A stretch of DNA of 64,000 nt, from contig WGNK01000002.1 of the NCBI GenBank assembly GCA_016124535.1, positions 124,001-188,000 on the forward strand, in the 5' to 3' direction. This DNA is from Azospirillum sp. (GTDB lineage Bacteria; Pseudomonadota; Alphaproteobacteria; Azospirillales; Azospirillaceae). The translations under genes and the position numbers were made by a program. The notes beneath the pieces are model-generated. The model worked only from the letters and a program-made list of their open reading frames with translations. It had not been told where the DNA came from and did no database searches. Positions 46,437 through 56,719 of this stretch are shown here, piece after piece (position 1 is the stretch's first letter; each line of letters begins with the position of its first letter).

Positions 46437-46769
46437 ATGAAAAAAGTCCTGACCGCCCTTCTGCCCGCCCTGGTGATTGCGGCCCCCCTGCTGATGCCGG
46501 CTGCGGCCGGTGCAGAACTGGCCCGCCAGCCGCCAGTCTATCTGCCGGTATTGTTGATCTGTCCGGCCGAAACCGCCGGCCACCCCGAGCAGTGCAATGC
46601 GGAAAATGCCCGCGCGGTTTATCCGGGCGAGCAATCGCCGTCGGTGATGTCGTGCGCCATGGCGACCATGGGGGTGATCGCCTCGACCGAGATCGGCGTG
46701 CTGGGCGCCGGCGAATGGGTCAAGATCCTGTGCCGCTCGCCGATGCCAGTCGGCCGCAACGTCGGCTGA
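46437..46769 (+). CDS. Small secreted protein, unknown
   Basis: 110 aa. Signal peptide MKKVLTALLPALVIAAPLLM, cleaved near AAAGAE. The mature 84 residues have four cysteines (CPAET, EQCNAE, VMSCAMA, KILCRSP) spaced for two disulfides. No family recognised. The region MATMGVIASTEIGVLGAGEW is mildly hydrophobic. Codon use matches its neighbours, supporting a real gene. Confidence 0.6.
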   Translation: MKKVLTALLPALVIAAPLLMPAAAGAELARQPPVYLPVLLICPAETAGHPEQCNAENARAVYPGEQSPSVMSCAMATMGVIASTEIGVLGAGEWVKILCRSPMPVGRNVG

Positions 46770-46793
46770 TCCACTAATCTTCGACGATGCTGT

Positions 46794-48602
46794 CTAGTCT
46801 CCCGCGCCCCGGCCGATCGGCCGGGCCGGGATCAGACCCCGCACTGAATTGCCGAGAAAGACCGCTTCGGCGGCTTCCAGGTCTTCGATCCGCAGCACCG
46901 CCTCGGCGATTCCGGCGGGACCCAGGGTCTCCAGCAATTCGCGCCGCAGTGTGCCATCGAGCAGGCCGCAGGACACCGGCGGCGTCAGCAGACGACCGTC
47001 ACGGCGAATGAACAGATTGGTCCGGCTGCCTTCGGTCAGCTCGCCTTCCTGATTGAGGAAAAGGACCTCGTCGCAGCCGTGCCGCCGCTGCATCTCCGCC
47101 CATTCGCCGTCGTAGAGGTCGCGCAGGGTGGTCTTGTGATAGCGGTGGACGTCGCGGCGGTCGGTGGCATGAGCAGAGATCGCGTAGGTGTAAACCTCCC
47201 CTGGCGGGGCTGGCGGGAGCACGGTTTCGGAGATCGAAAAGCGGCCGTCGTCCGCGACCAGCAGGCGGAGCCGCCGCGCCCGGTCGCCGAAGCCGGCCGC
47301 CATCCGTTCGAGCTCGGCGCGAATTGCTGCAATGCCGCATTCATAAGCAAAGAATGCCGCACTGCACACCAAACGGGCGAGGTGGCGCTCAAGCAGGACG
47401 AAGCCCTGGCCCGGCTGCCACTTCAGGGTCTCCAGCAGCAGGAAGCGGGGAAAGCTTCGGGTGAGAAAATGCGCCTTCAGGCGGCACTCCTCGAATTCCT
47501 GGTCCGGATCGGAATCGAATACCAGCCCGCTGCCGATGCCCATCTCGCCACGGCCGCCCGGTTCCAGACAGGCGGTGCGGATCGCAACGTTGAAACAGGC
47601 GTCGCCGTCCGGGGTGATCATACCGATCGAGCCGGTGTAGACGCCGCGCGGCTCGGTCTCCAGTTCGCGAATGATCTCCATGGCCCGGATCTTGGGGGCG
47701 CCGGTCACCGAGCCGCAGGGAAAGGTCTGGCGCAACAGCTCCCAGATATCGATCTCCGGGCGCAGCCGCGCCTGGACACCGGACGTCATCTGCAGCAAGG
47801 TGCGGTAGCGCTCGACCGTGAACAGGTCGGTGACGCCGACCGAGCCGATCTCCGACACCCGCCCGAGGTCGTTGCGCAAGAGATCCACGATCATCAGGTT
47901 TTCCGCCTGGGATTTCTGGTCGCCGCGCAGCCAGGCGGCCAGTGTGGCATCCTCTGCATCGCTGACCCCGCGGGCCGCGGTTCCCTTCATCGGGCGTGCC
48001 GAGACGATGCCCCGTTCCAGGCGCAGGAACAGCTCCGGCGACAGCGACAGCACCGTGAATTCCGGACCCTGTATGATGCCGCCATAAGCGACCCGCTGGC
48101 GCCGCCGAAGGTCGAGATAGCAGGCGATCGGATCGCCGGAGAATTCGAAGCGGTGCTTGAAGGTCAGGTTGATCTGATAGACGTGGCCGGAAACGATGTA
48201 GTCCTTGACCCGTGCAAACCTGCTGTTGTAGCCGTCGCGATCGAGGGTCGAGCGCAAATTCTCGACCTGCCAGCCGCCCTGGGCCCGCTCGGCCAGCCAT
48301 TGCCGCGCCGCGGCCGGACCCAACCGGGTCCGGCTCGGGAACAGGCCGAACCAGACCAGCGGCTGGCGCCGTCCGGGCGGCAACAGCGGCGCCAGGCGCG
48401 GCTCCAGCAGATAGCCCACCTCATAGGCAAAAAAGCCGGCGGCAAAGGCGCCCCGGTCGACCGCACGGGCGATCTTCGCCAGGGCCGGCGCAACCGCGTC
48501 CGGCTCGGTGCAACTGACGATCTCTTGGGGATGCTCGAACAGCCAGCACGGACCCTCCGGATTCAGTCCGTCGTCGAGCATGATGAATGGGTCCTGGCTC
48601 AT
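46794..48602 (-). CDS. Aminodeoxychorismate synthase component I fused to 4-amino-4-deoxychorismate lyase
   Basis: 602 aa, folate pathway (p-aminobenzoate). Residues about 1-375 are the PabB chorismate-binding domain (GHVYQINLTFKHRF, SARPMKGTAARG, DLLRNDLGRVSEIGSV, FPCGSVTGAPKIRAM, YTGSIGMI). Residues about 385-602 are a PabC-like PLP lyase (HRYHKTTLRDLY with the PLP lysine, DEVLFLNQEGELTEGSRTNL). Such PabB-PabC fusions are known in many bacteria. The amidotransferase PabA is not adjacent. Confidence 0.92.
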   Translation of the reverse strand: MSQDPFIMLDDGLNPEGPCWLFEHPQEIVSCTEPDAVAPALAKIARAVDRGAFAAGFFAYEVGYLLEPRLAPLLPPGRRQPLVWFGLFPSRTRLGPAAARQWLAERAQGGWQVENLRSTLDRDGYNSRFARVKDYIVSGHVYQINLTFKHRFEFSGDPIACYLDLRRRQRVAYGGIIQGPEFTVLSLSPELFLRLERGIVSARPMKGTAARGVSDAEDATLAAWLRGDQKSQAENLMIVDLLRNDLGRVSEIGSVGVTDLFTVERYRTLLQMTSGVQARLRPEIDIWELLRQTFPCGSVTGAPKIRAMEIIRELETEPRGVYTGSIGMITPDGDACFNVAIRTACLEPGGRGEMGIGSGLVFDSDPDQEFEECRLKAHFLTRSFPRFLLLETLKWQPGQGFVLLERHLARLVCSAAFFAYECGIAAIRAELERMAAGFGDRARRLRLLVADDGRFSISETVLPPAPPGEVYTYAISAHATDRRDVHRYHKTTLRDLYDGEWAEMQRRHGCDEVLFLNQEGELTEGSRTNLFIRRDGRLLTPPVSCGLLDGTLRRELLETLGPAGIAEAVLRIEDLEAAEAVFLGNSVRGLIPARPIGRGAGD

Positions 48603-48652
48603 CCCGCCAGCTTACCCGAATTCACTCCCGGCGCGGACTCCCGATCGCCGGG

Positions 48653-49936
48653 TCAAAGCTGGAAGTACCGGGTCAGCAAGCCTTCCGCCACCGCCTCAAC
48701 CTCTCGGTCGCGGCGGCCGGCGAGCTCTTCCTGGAGCCGCGGCAGGATGCCACGGAAGGCGTCCAGAATCGGCCCGTCGAGATGGCGGTCCCGCCCTTGT
48801 TCCATAATGCCCAGCGCGACATCGGCGGGCATCGGCGTCTTGTACGGGCGGGCGCTGGTCAGCGCGTCGTAGACATCGGCGACGGCAAAGATTCTGGCCG
48901 CGAGGGGAACCGCGTTGCCGGCGAGGCCGCGCGGATAGCCGGCGCCATCGACCCTTTCATGGTGCCCGCCGACCACCTCGGCGGCATCCTCCAGCCAGGC
49001 GCTGGCGGCGATGATGTCGAGGCCGTGGGCGACGTGGGTCTTCATCTCGGCGTATTCCGCCGCATCCAGTTTGCCCGGCTTCAGCAGGATCGCGTCGCGC
49101 ACCGCGATCTTGCCGACATCGTGGAGAAACGCCCCCTTGATCAGACTGCGAATCGCGGCATCGTCCAGCCCGATCGCCTCGGCAATCCGGACGGCATAGA
49201 CCACGACGCGAAAGTTATGGAGATTGGTGTCGCTGTCGCGTTTGGCGATCGCGCTGCCCAGGACCTTCAAGGTGTCGATGTTGGCCCGCAACAGATCCAG
49301 CGCGGTCGCAACGATTCGCCCCTGCAGTGAAGACATCAGTGGATAAAGCACCGCCGCGGTCAGCAGGACCGCGCCGACCGCCAGGCCGATACTCTGCAGG
49401 ATACCAATCCGGATTTCATAGCGCGTCTTCGGCGACAGCCGATAGATGCCTTCGAACCAGCCCCTCAGCTGGCCGTCACTGCCGTCCAACGGAACCATCA
49501 CCTGAAGATAGGGCGCCTCCGCGATCGTCGTCTTGGTGTACCAGGCCTCGCCAAGCGCCGGAAACCGATGACCGCTGCGGTCGAAATGGGCTTCGACAAA
49601 GGTGTAATCCGTAAGCGCCGCTTCGCCGACCGACTTGCGGGTGCCATCGTAAAGCTCTGCCAGAACGAAGAAATCCCGTCGGGTTACCGCATGGGTATTC
49701 AAAAACTCGTTCAGCGTGCGATCGTTCAGCTCCGCGCCTCCGCCGCCGCCGAGCAATCCGGCCAGCGTCCGTGCCTCCAACGCCGCCTGATCGACCAGGG
49801 AGTCGTCGAGCCTGTGCGTTTCGATAGCAAAAGCGGCGATCCCGGCAATGATCGATACCAGGGCACCGACGGTCAACAGGCGCCGAACCAGCCGCCCCCA
49901 AAACCCCGACAAGACTTCGACGGCTTCCCCGGCCAT
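48653..49936 (-). CDS. Membrane HD-GYP domain protein (putative c-di-GMP phosphodiesterase)
   Basis: 427 aa. TM1 at about 20-38, a periplasmic sensor domain of about 140 residues (RRDFFVLAELYDGT, YTKTTIAEAPYLQVMVPLDG), TM2 at about 180-200, then HD-GYP: FLHDVGKI (271-276), HHERVDGAGYPRGL (325-338). The GYP triplet is intact, so c-di-GMP hydrolysis is plausible. Followed across 265 nt by another HD-GYP gene on the same strand. Confidence 0.92.
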   Translation of the reverse strand: MAGEAVEVLSGFWGRLVRRLLTVGALVSIIAGIAAFAIETHRLDDSLVDQAALEARTLAGLLGGGGGAELNDRTLNEFLNTHAVTRRDFFVLAELYDGTRKSVGEAALTDYTFVEAHFDRSGHRFPALGEAWYTKTTIAEAPYLQVMVPLDGSDGQLRGWFEGIYRLSPKTRYEIRIGILQSIGLAVGAVLLTAAVLYPLMSSLQGRIVATALDLLRANIDTLKVLGSAIAKRDSDTNLHNFRVVVYAVRIAEAIGLDDAAIRSLIKGAFLHDVGKIAVRDAILLKPGKLDAAEYAEMKTHVAHGLDIIAASAWLEDAAEVVGGHHERVDGAGYPRGLAGNAVPLAARIFAVADVYDALTSARPYKTPMPADVALGIMEQGRDRHLDGPILDAFRGILPRLQEELAGRRDREVEAVAEGLLTRYFQL

Positions 49937-50201
49937 GCCCTCTCCCCAGCTGCGACGGCGTCAGCTTCGCTACGAGATCACCATACTACGGCGAAAATGG
50001 CCGCGACGGCACGGCGGGACAACTGCGGCACAAACCGCGGTTGCGGCGTCACGATGGCGACCGCCCGCCGCCTGCAGCGGCGGAAGCCACGGGAATGCGC
50101 CGGAGCGCGGCGGAATCCGGCACAAGCTATCCCCGGCGCGGCCGGTACGGCTGCCGGGGTCCTGAATCAGGTGGTGGAGGATTGCCGGCAAGGTCACCCA
50201 G

Positions 50202-51764
50202 TCAAACGGCGCCGACCGCCGCCACCTTGAGAAACGCCGCGACCACCATGGGGTCAAAGCGACGTCCCGACTGTTCCCGGACCAGGGCGACCGCGTCCCC
50301 GCCGGAAAAGGGCGGGCGGTGGGGCCTGGGCGTGGTCAGGCCGACAAAGGTATCGGCGATCGCAACGATGCGCGCGGCCAAGGGAATTCTTTCGCCGGCC
50401 AGTCCGTCGGGATAGCCGGTACCGTCGAAGTTCTCGTGGTGGCACTGGGCAATCTCCGAGGCGAGTTCCAGGTAGTTCGGCCCCGGCGCCCGCATTCTCG
50501 CCCGTTCGATCCGCGCCGCCCCGGCCTCGGTGTGATTTTGCATCGCCTGACGCTCGACCGGGTCCAGCGGGCCGTGCTTGGACAGTACCCCCTCGCCGAT
50601 CGAGAAATGGCCGATATCGTGAAGAATCGCCCCGGCGCGCAGCCATTCCAGGAAGGTTTCGTCGATCACCCCAATGCATTGGCCCTGGTCGCGCAAGGCC
50701 AGGGCGATCCGTTCGGCGAGATCGGCGACCCGCAGGATCGTCTCGCCGCCACAGTCACCCGCCGGTTCGGCGGCATCGGCGAAGGCGGCAAGGGTCGCCT
50801 CCTGGGCCTTGAGCAGTTGCTCGTAACGGTGGAGGTTATCGAAGCCGACCGAAATCCGCACGCAGAACAGTTCGATCAGGCGCTGATCGATGCCGTTGAG
50901 CGGGCGGTCGGACTTCAGATAGACCACGTTCTCGCGGTCGTTGGGGGTGCGGATATAAAGCGCGCACCAGTCGGCCTCGAAGATGTTGCGCCGCCGCTCA
51001 AGGCAACGCAGGATCACATCGAGCACGTCGCGCTCGACGTGATCGGCCACCGGCTCGTTGATCAAGGCTTCGAACCGCCCCGAACCGGCGAGCACGAAGA
51101 TGCCGTCGGCGCCGGTCCCGAGGATCGGACCGCGCTGGACGCACAGGATGGCGTCGGGACCGCTGCCGACGATGGCGCTGAGCTGGGTCAGCACGCCAAC
51201 CGCGAACAGCTTCATCGAGGGCGCGCGGAACAGCGAACTCGACGCCTCGATGATCTTTTCCAGGCCCCGGCGATTGGCCTCGATGGTGGTGATGTCCTCG
51301 TAGGAGCGCAGCGCCGCCACCGTGCAGGTGAACAGCTGCTGGGCGGTCAGCTGGGTCTTGGCCTTGTAGTCGTTGATGTCGTAGCCGAGGATCACCGCGC
51401 GCTCGGGTGCCTGGCCGGGCTGGCCGGTGCGCAGGATGATCCGCACCTGGCGATTGCCCAGGACCTCGCGGATATGGTGGACCAGCTTCAGCCCGGCATC
51501 GTCGCTTTCCATCACGACGTCGAGCAGGATCACCGCCACGTCCTGCTCGCGCTTCAGGAACTCGATCGCCTCGGCCGCGGAATAGGCGCTGTAGAACGCG
51601 ACCGGCCGATTCTTGAACGCAAAATCGGCCAAAACCAGCCGGGTGATCGAATGGACTTCGGGCTCGTCGTCGACGATCAGCAGCTTCCACTGCATGCCCG
51701 GCGCGGCATGCCGTTCCGCTGCACCATCCGCCTCGTCCGAGAACATCAGGTCGTCGTCGCTCAC
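50202..51764 (-). CDS. Response regulator with DUF3369 and HD-GYP output
   Basis: 520 aa. Receiver domain with WKLLIVDDEPEVHSI and phospho-Asp82 (ILLDVVMESDD); DUF3369 in the middle (about 190-330, RAPSMKLFAVGVLTQLSAI); HD-GYP with ILHDIGHFSIGEGVL and HHENFDGTGYPDGL. The GYP motif is intact. GTG 51764 gives the family-like start SDDDLMFSDEADG; the frame is open to 51839. Predicted phosphorylation-controlled c-di-GMP phosphodiesterase. Confidence 0.9.
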   Translation of the reverse strand: MSDDDLMFSDEADGAAERHAAPGMQWKLLIVDDEPEVHSITRLVLADFAFKNRPVAFYSAYSAAEAIEFLKREQDVAVILLDVVMESDDAGLKLVHHIREVLGNRQVRIILRTGQPGQAPERAVILGYDINDYKAKTQLTAQQLFTCTVAALRSYEDITTIEANRRGLEKIIEASSSLFRAPSMKLFAVGVLTQLSAIVGSGPDAILCVQRGPILGTGADGIFVLAGSGRFEALINEPVADHVERDVLDVILRCLERRRNIFEADWCALYIRTPNDRENVVYLKSDRPLNGIDQRLIELFCVRISVGFDNLHRYEQLLKAQEATLAAFADAAEPAGDCGGETILRVADLAERIALALRDQGQCIGVIDETFLEWLRAGAILHDIGHFSIGEGVLSKHGPLDPVERQAMQNHTEAGAARIERARMRAPGPNYLELASEIAQCHHENFDGTGYPDGLAGERIPLAARIVAIADTFVGLTTPRPHRPPFSGGDAVALVREQSGRRFDPMVVAAFLKVAAVGAV

Positions 51765-51876
51765 CGCCGCGCCACTCCAGCCAGAAACCGGGGCCCGTCC
51801 GCCGCCGGGCCGGTGCTTCGGTTTCTGCCATAGGAACACCGGACGCCGCTATTTGCAATCGGGCAGGCGCCAGGGC

Positions 51877-53949
51877 TCACGCCTTCAGGCTGCGCGCGTA
51901 GTCGATCAGCGCCTGGCGCGCAGCGTCGGCGGCGGCGCGTGCCGTCGCCAGATCGGCGTTCAGGCGCTCCAGCCGGTCCTCCTGCTCGCCCAGCTTGGCC
52001 AGGTAGCGGCGGTAGAGGTCGCTGTCGCGGGGCACCGCGTTCAGGTTGTCGCGCAGGCGCTGCTGATCGCGGCCGACCTCGCTCTGGTCGCGCTGAACCT
52101 GCTCGATGGCGCGCTGACGGTCGGCCACCGCGGCGCGCAGCTCGGCCAGCCGGGCCAGCGCGGTGCGCAGTGCCGCCGGCAGGGCCTGGGCCTTGGCATA
52201 ATAAAGAATCTGGTCGGCGGCCAAATTGACCAGTTCGAACCGCTCGGCGCGGGGACGTTCCAGCACGACATCGAGGGTCGCGGCCGTCGCCGGACCGACC
52301 TCCTGGCGCAGGCGATAGGCCGCAGACGTGAGTTCGGGCTTGGCATCCTTCGGCTCGACCAGCTCCCAGCCGGCACGCCGCGGGTGCTCGATCACCACCA
52401 CCCGGCTTTCCTGTGCGGCACCGGCGATGCTGTAGCGGGTGGTGCTGCGCTCGGTGGTGGTGACCTGGAGCACGCCGCCCTCGGCTCTGGCGCGGGTCAG
52501 GATCTGGCCGCTGCTGTCTTCGCGATCGATCCGCACCTTCTGGTCGACCGCGAAGCTGAGCAGCCGCTCCTCGCCGACCGGCAAGGCCGCCAGCCGGGCA
52601 TCGCCGACGAACGAGACCACGCCGTCGGCGCCGCGCTCGTAAAGGGTCAGGATGCCGGGGGGCAGGCCGGACGATCCGTCGTTGCGCAGGCGCACCGTGG
52701 CGAGCGGATGATGCGGCTCGGTCGCCGGCTGGTAGAGCGCCAGGCGTTCCGCCGGCACCGCCCGGCTGACGATCGGCAGCAGCAGCGAATGGCCGCTGGC
52801 CACGGTCACCGGGGTCGGGGCATGGAAAGTCACCTGGGTGGTGGCTTCACTGCTTTCGGCGGCGGCGATCTCGGCGAAATGGCCGGGCGGTGCCGGTGAT
52901 GGCGCCTCGGCCATCGGCGCCGGTCGCATCGCCGGCAGCGCCTCGGCGAGCGCCAGTCCGCGGCCGCTGCGCTGGCGGAATGCATCGGCGGCCTGGGCCG
53001 GCGGCGGCGGCGGCGGGACGGTACCGTCATCGACCTTGGGCAGCACCCGGCCCAGCACCTCGACCGGCACTTCCGGCCGGTTGACGTAATAGGCCTGATA
53101 GAGTTCCTGCCGGAAGGTCACCGGATTGCCCGAGACCACGGTCAGATCGACGTCCTGCCAATCCTCGCCGCTGAGGTTTTCCAGCACCGCCCAGCCCTGG
53201 AGATCGCCCTGCCGCGCGTCGGCGCCGGGCGCCAGGGTCAGGCGGTAGGCGGTCTTCCACAGCGGCGCCTCGACGACATAAGCGACCCGGACCGTGCGCT
53301 CGCGGTGCCCCGCATTGGCACCGCTGCGGGGCTGGGCGGTGCGGATCGACAGCGTGCGGCGGTCGCGCTCGCCATGCCGGGCCATCGCGGCGAGCGCGGT
53401 ATCGACCTGGCCCTGCAGCCGGGCATCGGCCAGGCGCAGGGTATCGACGTCCTCCAGGATGACCTGGCGCAACCCCTCCGGGGTCATGATGCCGAGGCGG
53501 TGGCGCTGGATGGTGCCGCCGTCACCGGGCAGCCGGACCGTCTCCTCGGTCACCCCCAGGATGCGGCCCGCGACCTCGCGGGTGCCGATCGCCGCGATCT
53601 CGGCGCCGCGCAGCGCGTTGAGCAGGGCCACCGGCGACTCCAGCGCCTCCGGCCCGAACGGCATTTCGCGGAACACCTCGCGCAGCGGCTCCTTGCCGGC
53701 CAGGCTGATCGTGCCGATCCCGCCCTGATCGTCATAGACCACGATGCTTTTCAGCACGTCATCGACCCGGTCGAGCCGGACTTCCAGGCTCAACACCGCA
53801 TCGCCGACCACCTTGGCTTCATACTCGAAATAGCCGACCCCGCCGGTCGACAGCATGACCCGCTTCAACGGCAGATCACCGCCGGCCCAAGCACCCGGCG
53901 CGCCGAACAAAACCAATGCCGCAATCGCAAGCCGAAGGGTGGGGGGCAT
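51877..53949 (-). CDS. DUF4139 domain protein, exported
   Basis: 690 aa. Signal peptide about 22 residues. VGYFEYEAKVVGDAVLSLEV, VAYVVEAPLWKTAYRLTLAP and NLSGEDWQDVDLTVVSGNPV mark the DUF4139 beta-rich family. A proline-rich low-complexity linker (PPPPPPAQAADAF) splits the domain at about 335-400. The C-terminus (about 610-690) is a long coiled coil with Gln/Arg/Asp. Function unknown; ATG 53949 gives a clean signal peptide. Confidence 0.8.
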   Translation of the reverse strand: MPPTLRLAIAALVLFGAPGAWAGGDLPLKRVMLSTGGVGYFEYEAKVVGDAVLSLEVRLDRVDDVLKSIVVYDDQGGIGTISLAGKEPLREVFREMPFGPEALESPVALLNALRGAEIAAIGTREVAGRILGVTEETVRLPGDGGTIQRHRLGIMTPEGLRQVILEDVDTLRLADARLQGQVDTALAAMARHGERDRRTLSIRTAQPRSGANAGHRERTVRVAYVVEAPLWKTAYRLTLAPGADARQGDLQGWAVLENLSGEDWQDVDLTVVSGNPVTFRQELYQAYYVNRPEVPVEVLGRVLPKVDDGTVPPPPPPAQAADAFRQRSGRGLALAEALPAMRPAPMAEAPSPAPPGHFAEIAAAESSEATTQVTFHAPTPVTVASGHSLLLPIVSRAVPAERLALYQPATEPHHPLATVRLRNDGSSGLPPGILTLYERGADGVVSFVGDARLAALPVGEERLLSFAVDQKVRIDREDSSGQILTRARAEGGVLQVTTTERSTTRYSIAGAAQESRVVVIEHPRRAGWELVEPKDAKPELTSAAYRLRQEVGPATAATLDVVLERPRAERFELVNLAADQILYYAKAQALPAALRTALARLAELRAAVADRQRAIEQVQRDQSEVGRDQQRLRDNLNAVPRDSDLYRRYLAKLGEQEDRLERLNADLATARAAADAARQALIDYARSLKA

Positions 53950-54088
53950 GTCCGGAGCCTTTCCTGGGATGTCGCCGCGAAGCCCCAGCCATAGCCGGAA
54001 ATTCCGGCGAGGGTAAGGCGGGGCGCCCATGCAGCAAGGACGGCAAAGCTGGTGGAGAGGTGAAAATCGCGGTTGGACGCTTAAGACT

Positions 54089-56719
54089 TCATGAACCATC
54101 ACGAGGACGTGAAACGTTTTTCGCGCCTACGAGGTTCGCGTCCGTGAGGTCCGCGTTCCTGAGGTTCGCGCCTTCGAGGTACGCGCCTTCGAGGTACGCG
54201 CCTCCGAGGTTCGCGCCTCCGAGGTTCGCGCGGTAGAGGTCCGCGCCCCTGAGGTTCGCGCCTACGAGGTTCGCGCCCGTGAGGTTCGCGCCTCCGAGGT
54301 TCGCGCCTCCGAGGTTCGCGCCTACGAGGTTCGCGCCCGTGAGGTTCGCGCCTCCGAGGTTCGCGCCCCAGAGGTCCTGGCCGGCGAGAAGTTGGTTCGA
54401 AAAATCGAGGCCGGCCAGGCAGTCGAGGGCGACCCCCGGTTCCCGACCGAGGCGCTGGCGGCGCAGGCGGTGGATCAGGTTGCCGGCGGCGGCCTGGTCG
54501 CCGCCCCAGTCGAGTTCGGCCGTCACCGGCTGGTCCGGCGGTGCCGCGCCGGCGCAGGCGTTGAGCGCGGCGAGCAGGGCCTCCTCGGCGTTGCGGGCGT
54601 GGTCCTGGGCGCCGCGAAAGGTGACGCCCGGTCCGGCGGCGGCCGGCATGCCGTCGCGCAGATTGAGCTCGAAAAACCGGGTCAGGGTCGGCAGCCAGGC
54701 CGTGGCGAGGGTCGTTCGGGCCGCGATCTCGGCACGCAGGAAACCGAGCAGTTCCATGTCCATCGCCGAGGGCCCGGCCAGTTTGACCCACCGGCCCAGC
54801 GCCGACGCATCGTCGAGGTATTTTTGGCCGTCATGACAAAACGCGATTTCCCGGACCAGCCGGCGCGCGGTCAGGTATTCGCGAAAGCTCTTGTGGGTGA
54901 ATTCGCAAGAGCCCAGCGTCGTGCCGCCCTGGGGCTGGACGAAGAAGGAATTGAGCAGGGCGGTGACGCCGCCGCGCACCGTCTTGTACTCGCGTTCCAG
55001 CAACTCGCTACGGCCGGCGTCGCGGAAATGCGCCTCCAGCGCCTGGTGGCTGACCGCGCGGTCGCCGGTGTGCCAGGCGGCCAGCGCAATCTCCTCCAGC
55101 AGAAGGCCATAGTCTTCCAGCGACAGCCGCGTGCCGCCCGGCGGCCGGCCCCGCTGATGGATGCGGCGGTAGATGTAGCTGAACATCTCGCGGTAGAGCG
55201 CATGGGCACTGTCCAGCATCGCCGTGGGGGCGCCTTCCTGCCCCAGATGATCGCGCAGCAGGGCGAGCAGATAGTTGAGCAGCGGCTGCCCGGTGATCTC
55301 GTCGAATTGCGGGTTTCTTTCCCTATACTCTTCGGGCAGCCCGGCGATGGTCCGGCCGGTGGCGTTGCCAAACTGCTGCCACCAGCGGTCGCGCAGATCC
55401 GCCGTCGATGCCTGGTCGACAAACTCCCAGGCGATTTTCCGTTCTTGTTCCAGATCGATCAGGTAGCGCAGGACATGGGCACGCTGGCCCGGCTCACGAA
55501 AACCCGCGGTGCCTTCGCCGGTCGCCACCGGCCGACCGGCCAGCAGCACCAGCAGCTTTTGCGCACTGTTATTGAGGTTGGCCAGGTTGAACACCAGGTT
55601 TTCGACCAGGCGCCGCGCCGCCTCGCCGGCGCTCTCGCCGGCCTTGGACAACTCGTCGAGGCCGTCGAGGATCACCAGCAGCGGTTGGCCGCCGCCAGAC
55701 TCGGCCAGGGGATCATGGCCCAGTTCGTCGGACAAAGCGGCGAAATCCGCCAGGGCGGCCTTGAAATCGCCCTGAAAATCGAAGCGGTGCAGCGGCACAT
55801 AGACCACCCGCCGGGACTGGCGCGCCAGATCCGCCGCCAGCAGGCGCGCGAACGACGACTTGCCGCAGCCGGGCTCGCCGCTGACGATGCGGATGGCGTC
55901 ATGGGCTTTCGGCCTGGCCAGCCAGTCACCGACGAAATCCTTCAGCCACACCACCACCCGGACCGGCTTTTCGCCCGGTTCGGCTTTCTTCGCCGGCCGC
56001 TCCCAATAGCCGCGCAACGGGACGTAGACCTGCTCCAGGTACACCGCTCCCGGTTCCTCCGGCTCCAGGTTGAACAGCGGTTGGCGGACATCGTCGGCCA
56101 GCCGCGCCCAATAGCGTCGCCAGTTGCGCGCGCGCTGCGCCGCGCCGTCCGCCCGCGTCGGCAGAAAAAACTGCGCCAGTCTGTCGTAATCATCGCGGTT
56201 GCGACGCTCCTCGCCATCGAGCGCCAGCGGCAGCTCGCGCGCCAATTCCGCGCACAGCACCTCCTGGCGCCCGGCGGCGATCCCGATCAGGCTCAGCCAA
56301 CCGCGGAACTGCTCGCGAACCGCGGCGAACAGCGGCGACGCGGCCGGATCGTCGAACAGGGCCAGGTCGATCTCGATCAGGCGCGGCGTCGGGCTTTTCA
56401 GCGCCGGCGCCACCTCGGGATGGCCGGCCAAACCGGCCAACTCGTCCCGATGGGCACGGATCACCGCGGTCAACGCCAAGAGCAGCGCCCGGTGAACCAG
56501 CATCCAGCCCTGTTCGCCGGGCCCAAGTTCCGCGGCCGGTTTGCCGAATACGCTCGGGAGGTCGAGTGCGGTCTTCATGATCCCGGCCACGCTCGCCATC
56601 GAGGCATCGACCGCGATCTTGGCCCCCAGAGTGAACAGCTTTTGCCAATCGACGGCAATTTGTCCGCCGGCACCCGCGGCCGCACGCGCCACCACCATCG
56701 CTTCGCCCGGCTCGCGCAT
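54089..56719 (-). CDS. NACHT/STAND-type NTPase with C-terminal pentapeptide repeats
   Basis: 876 aa. N-terminal helical domain (about 1-270) of unrecognised family. P-loop NTPase with Walker [10 protein letters not shown] (281-289), Walker [11 protein letters not shown] (347-356, the NACHT/AAA-type D-x-x-D-E), and LVLLAGRP, a sensor-like segment. Then a helical middle (about 400-740) and about 20 consecutive A(N/D)LxG pentapeptides (about 765-870), a right-handed quadrilateral beta-helix. The architecture fits bacterial NLR-like signal-transducing ATPases, many of which act in phage defence. Starts: ATG 56719 (GGGAGA 9 nt upstream) or GTG 56779. Monocistronic, with no adjacent effector gene. 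Confidence 0.82.
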   Translation of the reverse strand: MREPGEAMVVARAAAGAGGQIAVDWQKLFTLGAKIAVDASMASVAGIMKTALDLPSVFGKPAAELGPGEQGWMLVHRALLLALTAVIRAHRDELAGLAGHPEVAPALKSPTPRLIEIDLALFDDPAASPLFAAVREQFRGWLSLIGIAAGRQEVLCAELARELPLALDGEERRNRDDYDRLAQFFLPTRADGAAQRARNWRRYWARLADDVRQPLFNLEPEEPGAVYLEQVYVPLRGYWERPAKKAEPGEKPVRVVVWLKDFVGDWLARPKAHDAIRIVSGEPGCGKSSFARLLAADLARQSRRVVYVPLHRFDFQGDFKAALADFAALSDELGHDPLAESGGGQPLLVILDGLDELSKAGESAGEAARRLVENLVFNLANLNNSAQKLLVLLAGRPVATGEGTAGFREPGQRAHVLRYLIDLEQERKIAWEFVDQASTADLRDRWWQQFGNATGRTIAGLPEEYRERNPQFDEITGQPLLNYLLALLRDHLGQEGAPTAMLDSAHALYREMFSYIYRRIHQRGRPPGGTRLSLEDYGLLLEEIALAAWHTGDRAVSHQALEAHFRDAGRSELLEREYKTVRGGVTALLNSFFVQPQGGTTLGSCEFTHKSFREYLTARRLVREIAFCHDGQKYLDDASALGRWVKLAGPSAMDMELLGFLRAEIAARTTLATAWLPTLTRFFELNLRDGMPAAAGPGVTFRGAQDHARNAEEALLAALNACAGAAPPDQPVTAELDWGGDQAAAGNLIHRLRRQRLGREPGVALDCLAGLDFSNQLLAGQDLWGANLGGANLTGANLVGANLGGANLGGANLTGANLVGANLRGADLYRANLGGANLGGAYLEGAYLEGANLRNADLTDANLVGAKNVSRPRDGS
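54150..54370. repeat. 15-bp pentapeptide-coding repeats with a 60-bp higher-order duplication
   Basis: Units of 15 bp on the plus strand (GAGGTTCGCGCCTCC and one- or two-base variants) code the pentapeptides of the NTPase in antisense. 54251-54307 and 54311-54367 are identical over 57 bp, a recent four-unit duplication. Confidence 0.92.

Noticed and set aside
54150..54370. CRISPR-like array
   Set aside because: Units are 15 bp with no spacers and stay in frame as pentapeptides; no cas genes are present.
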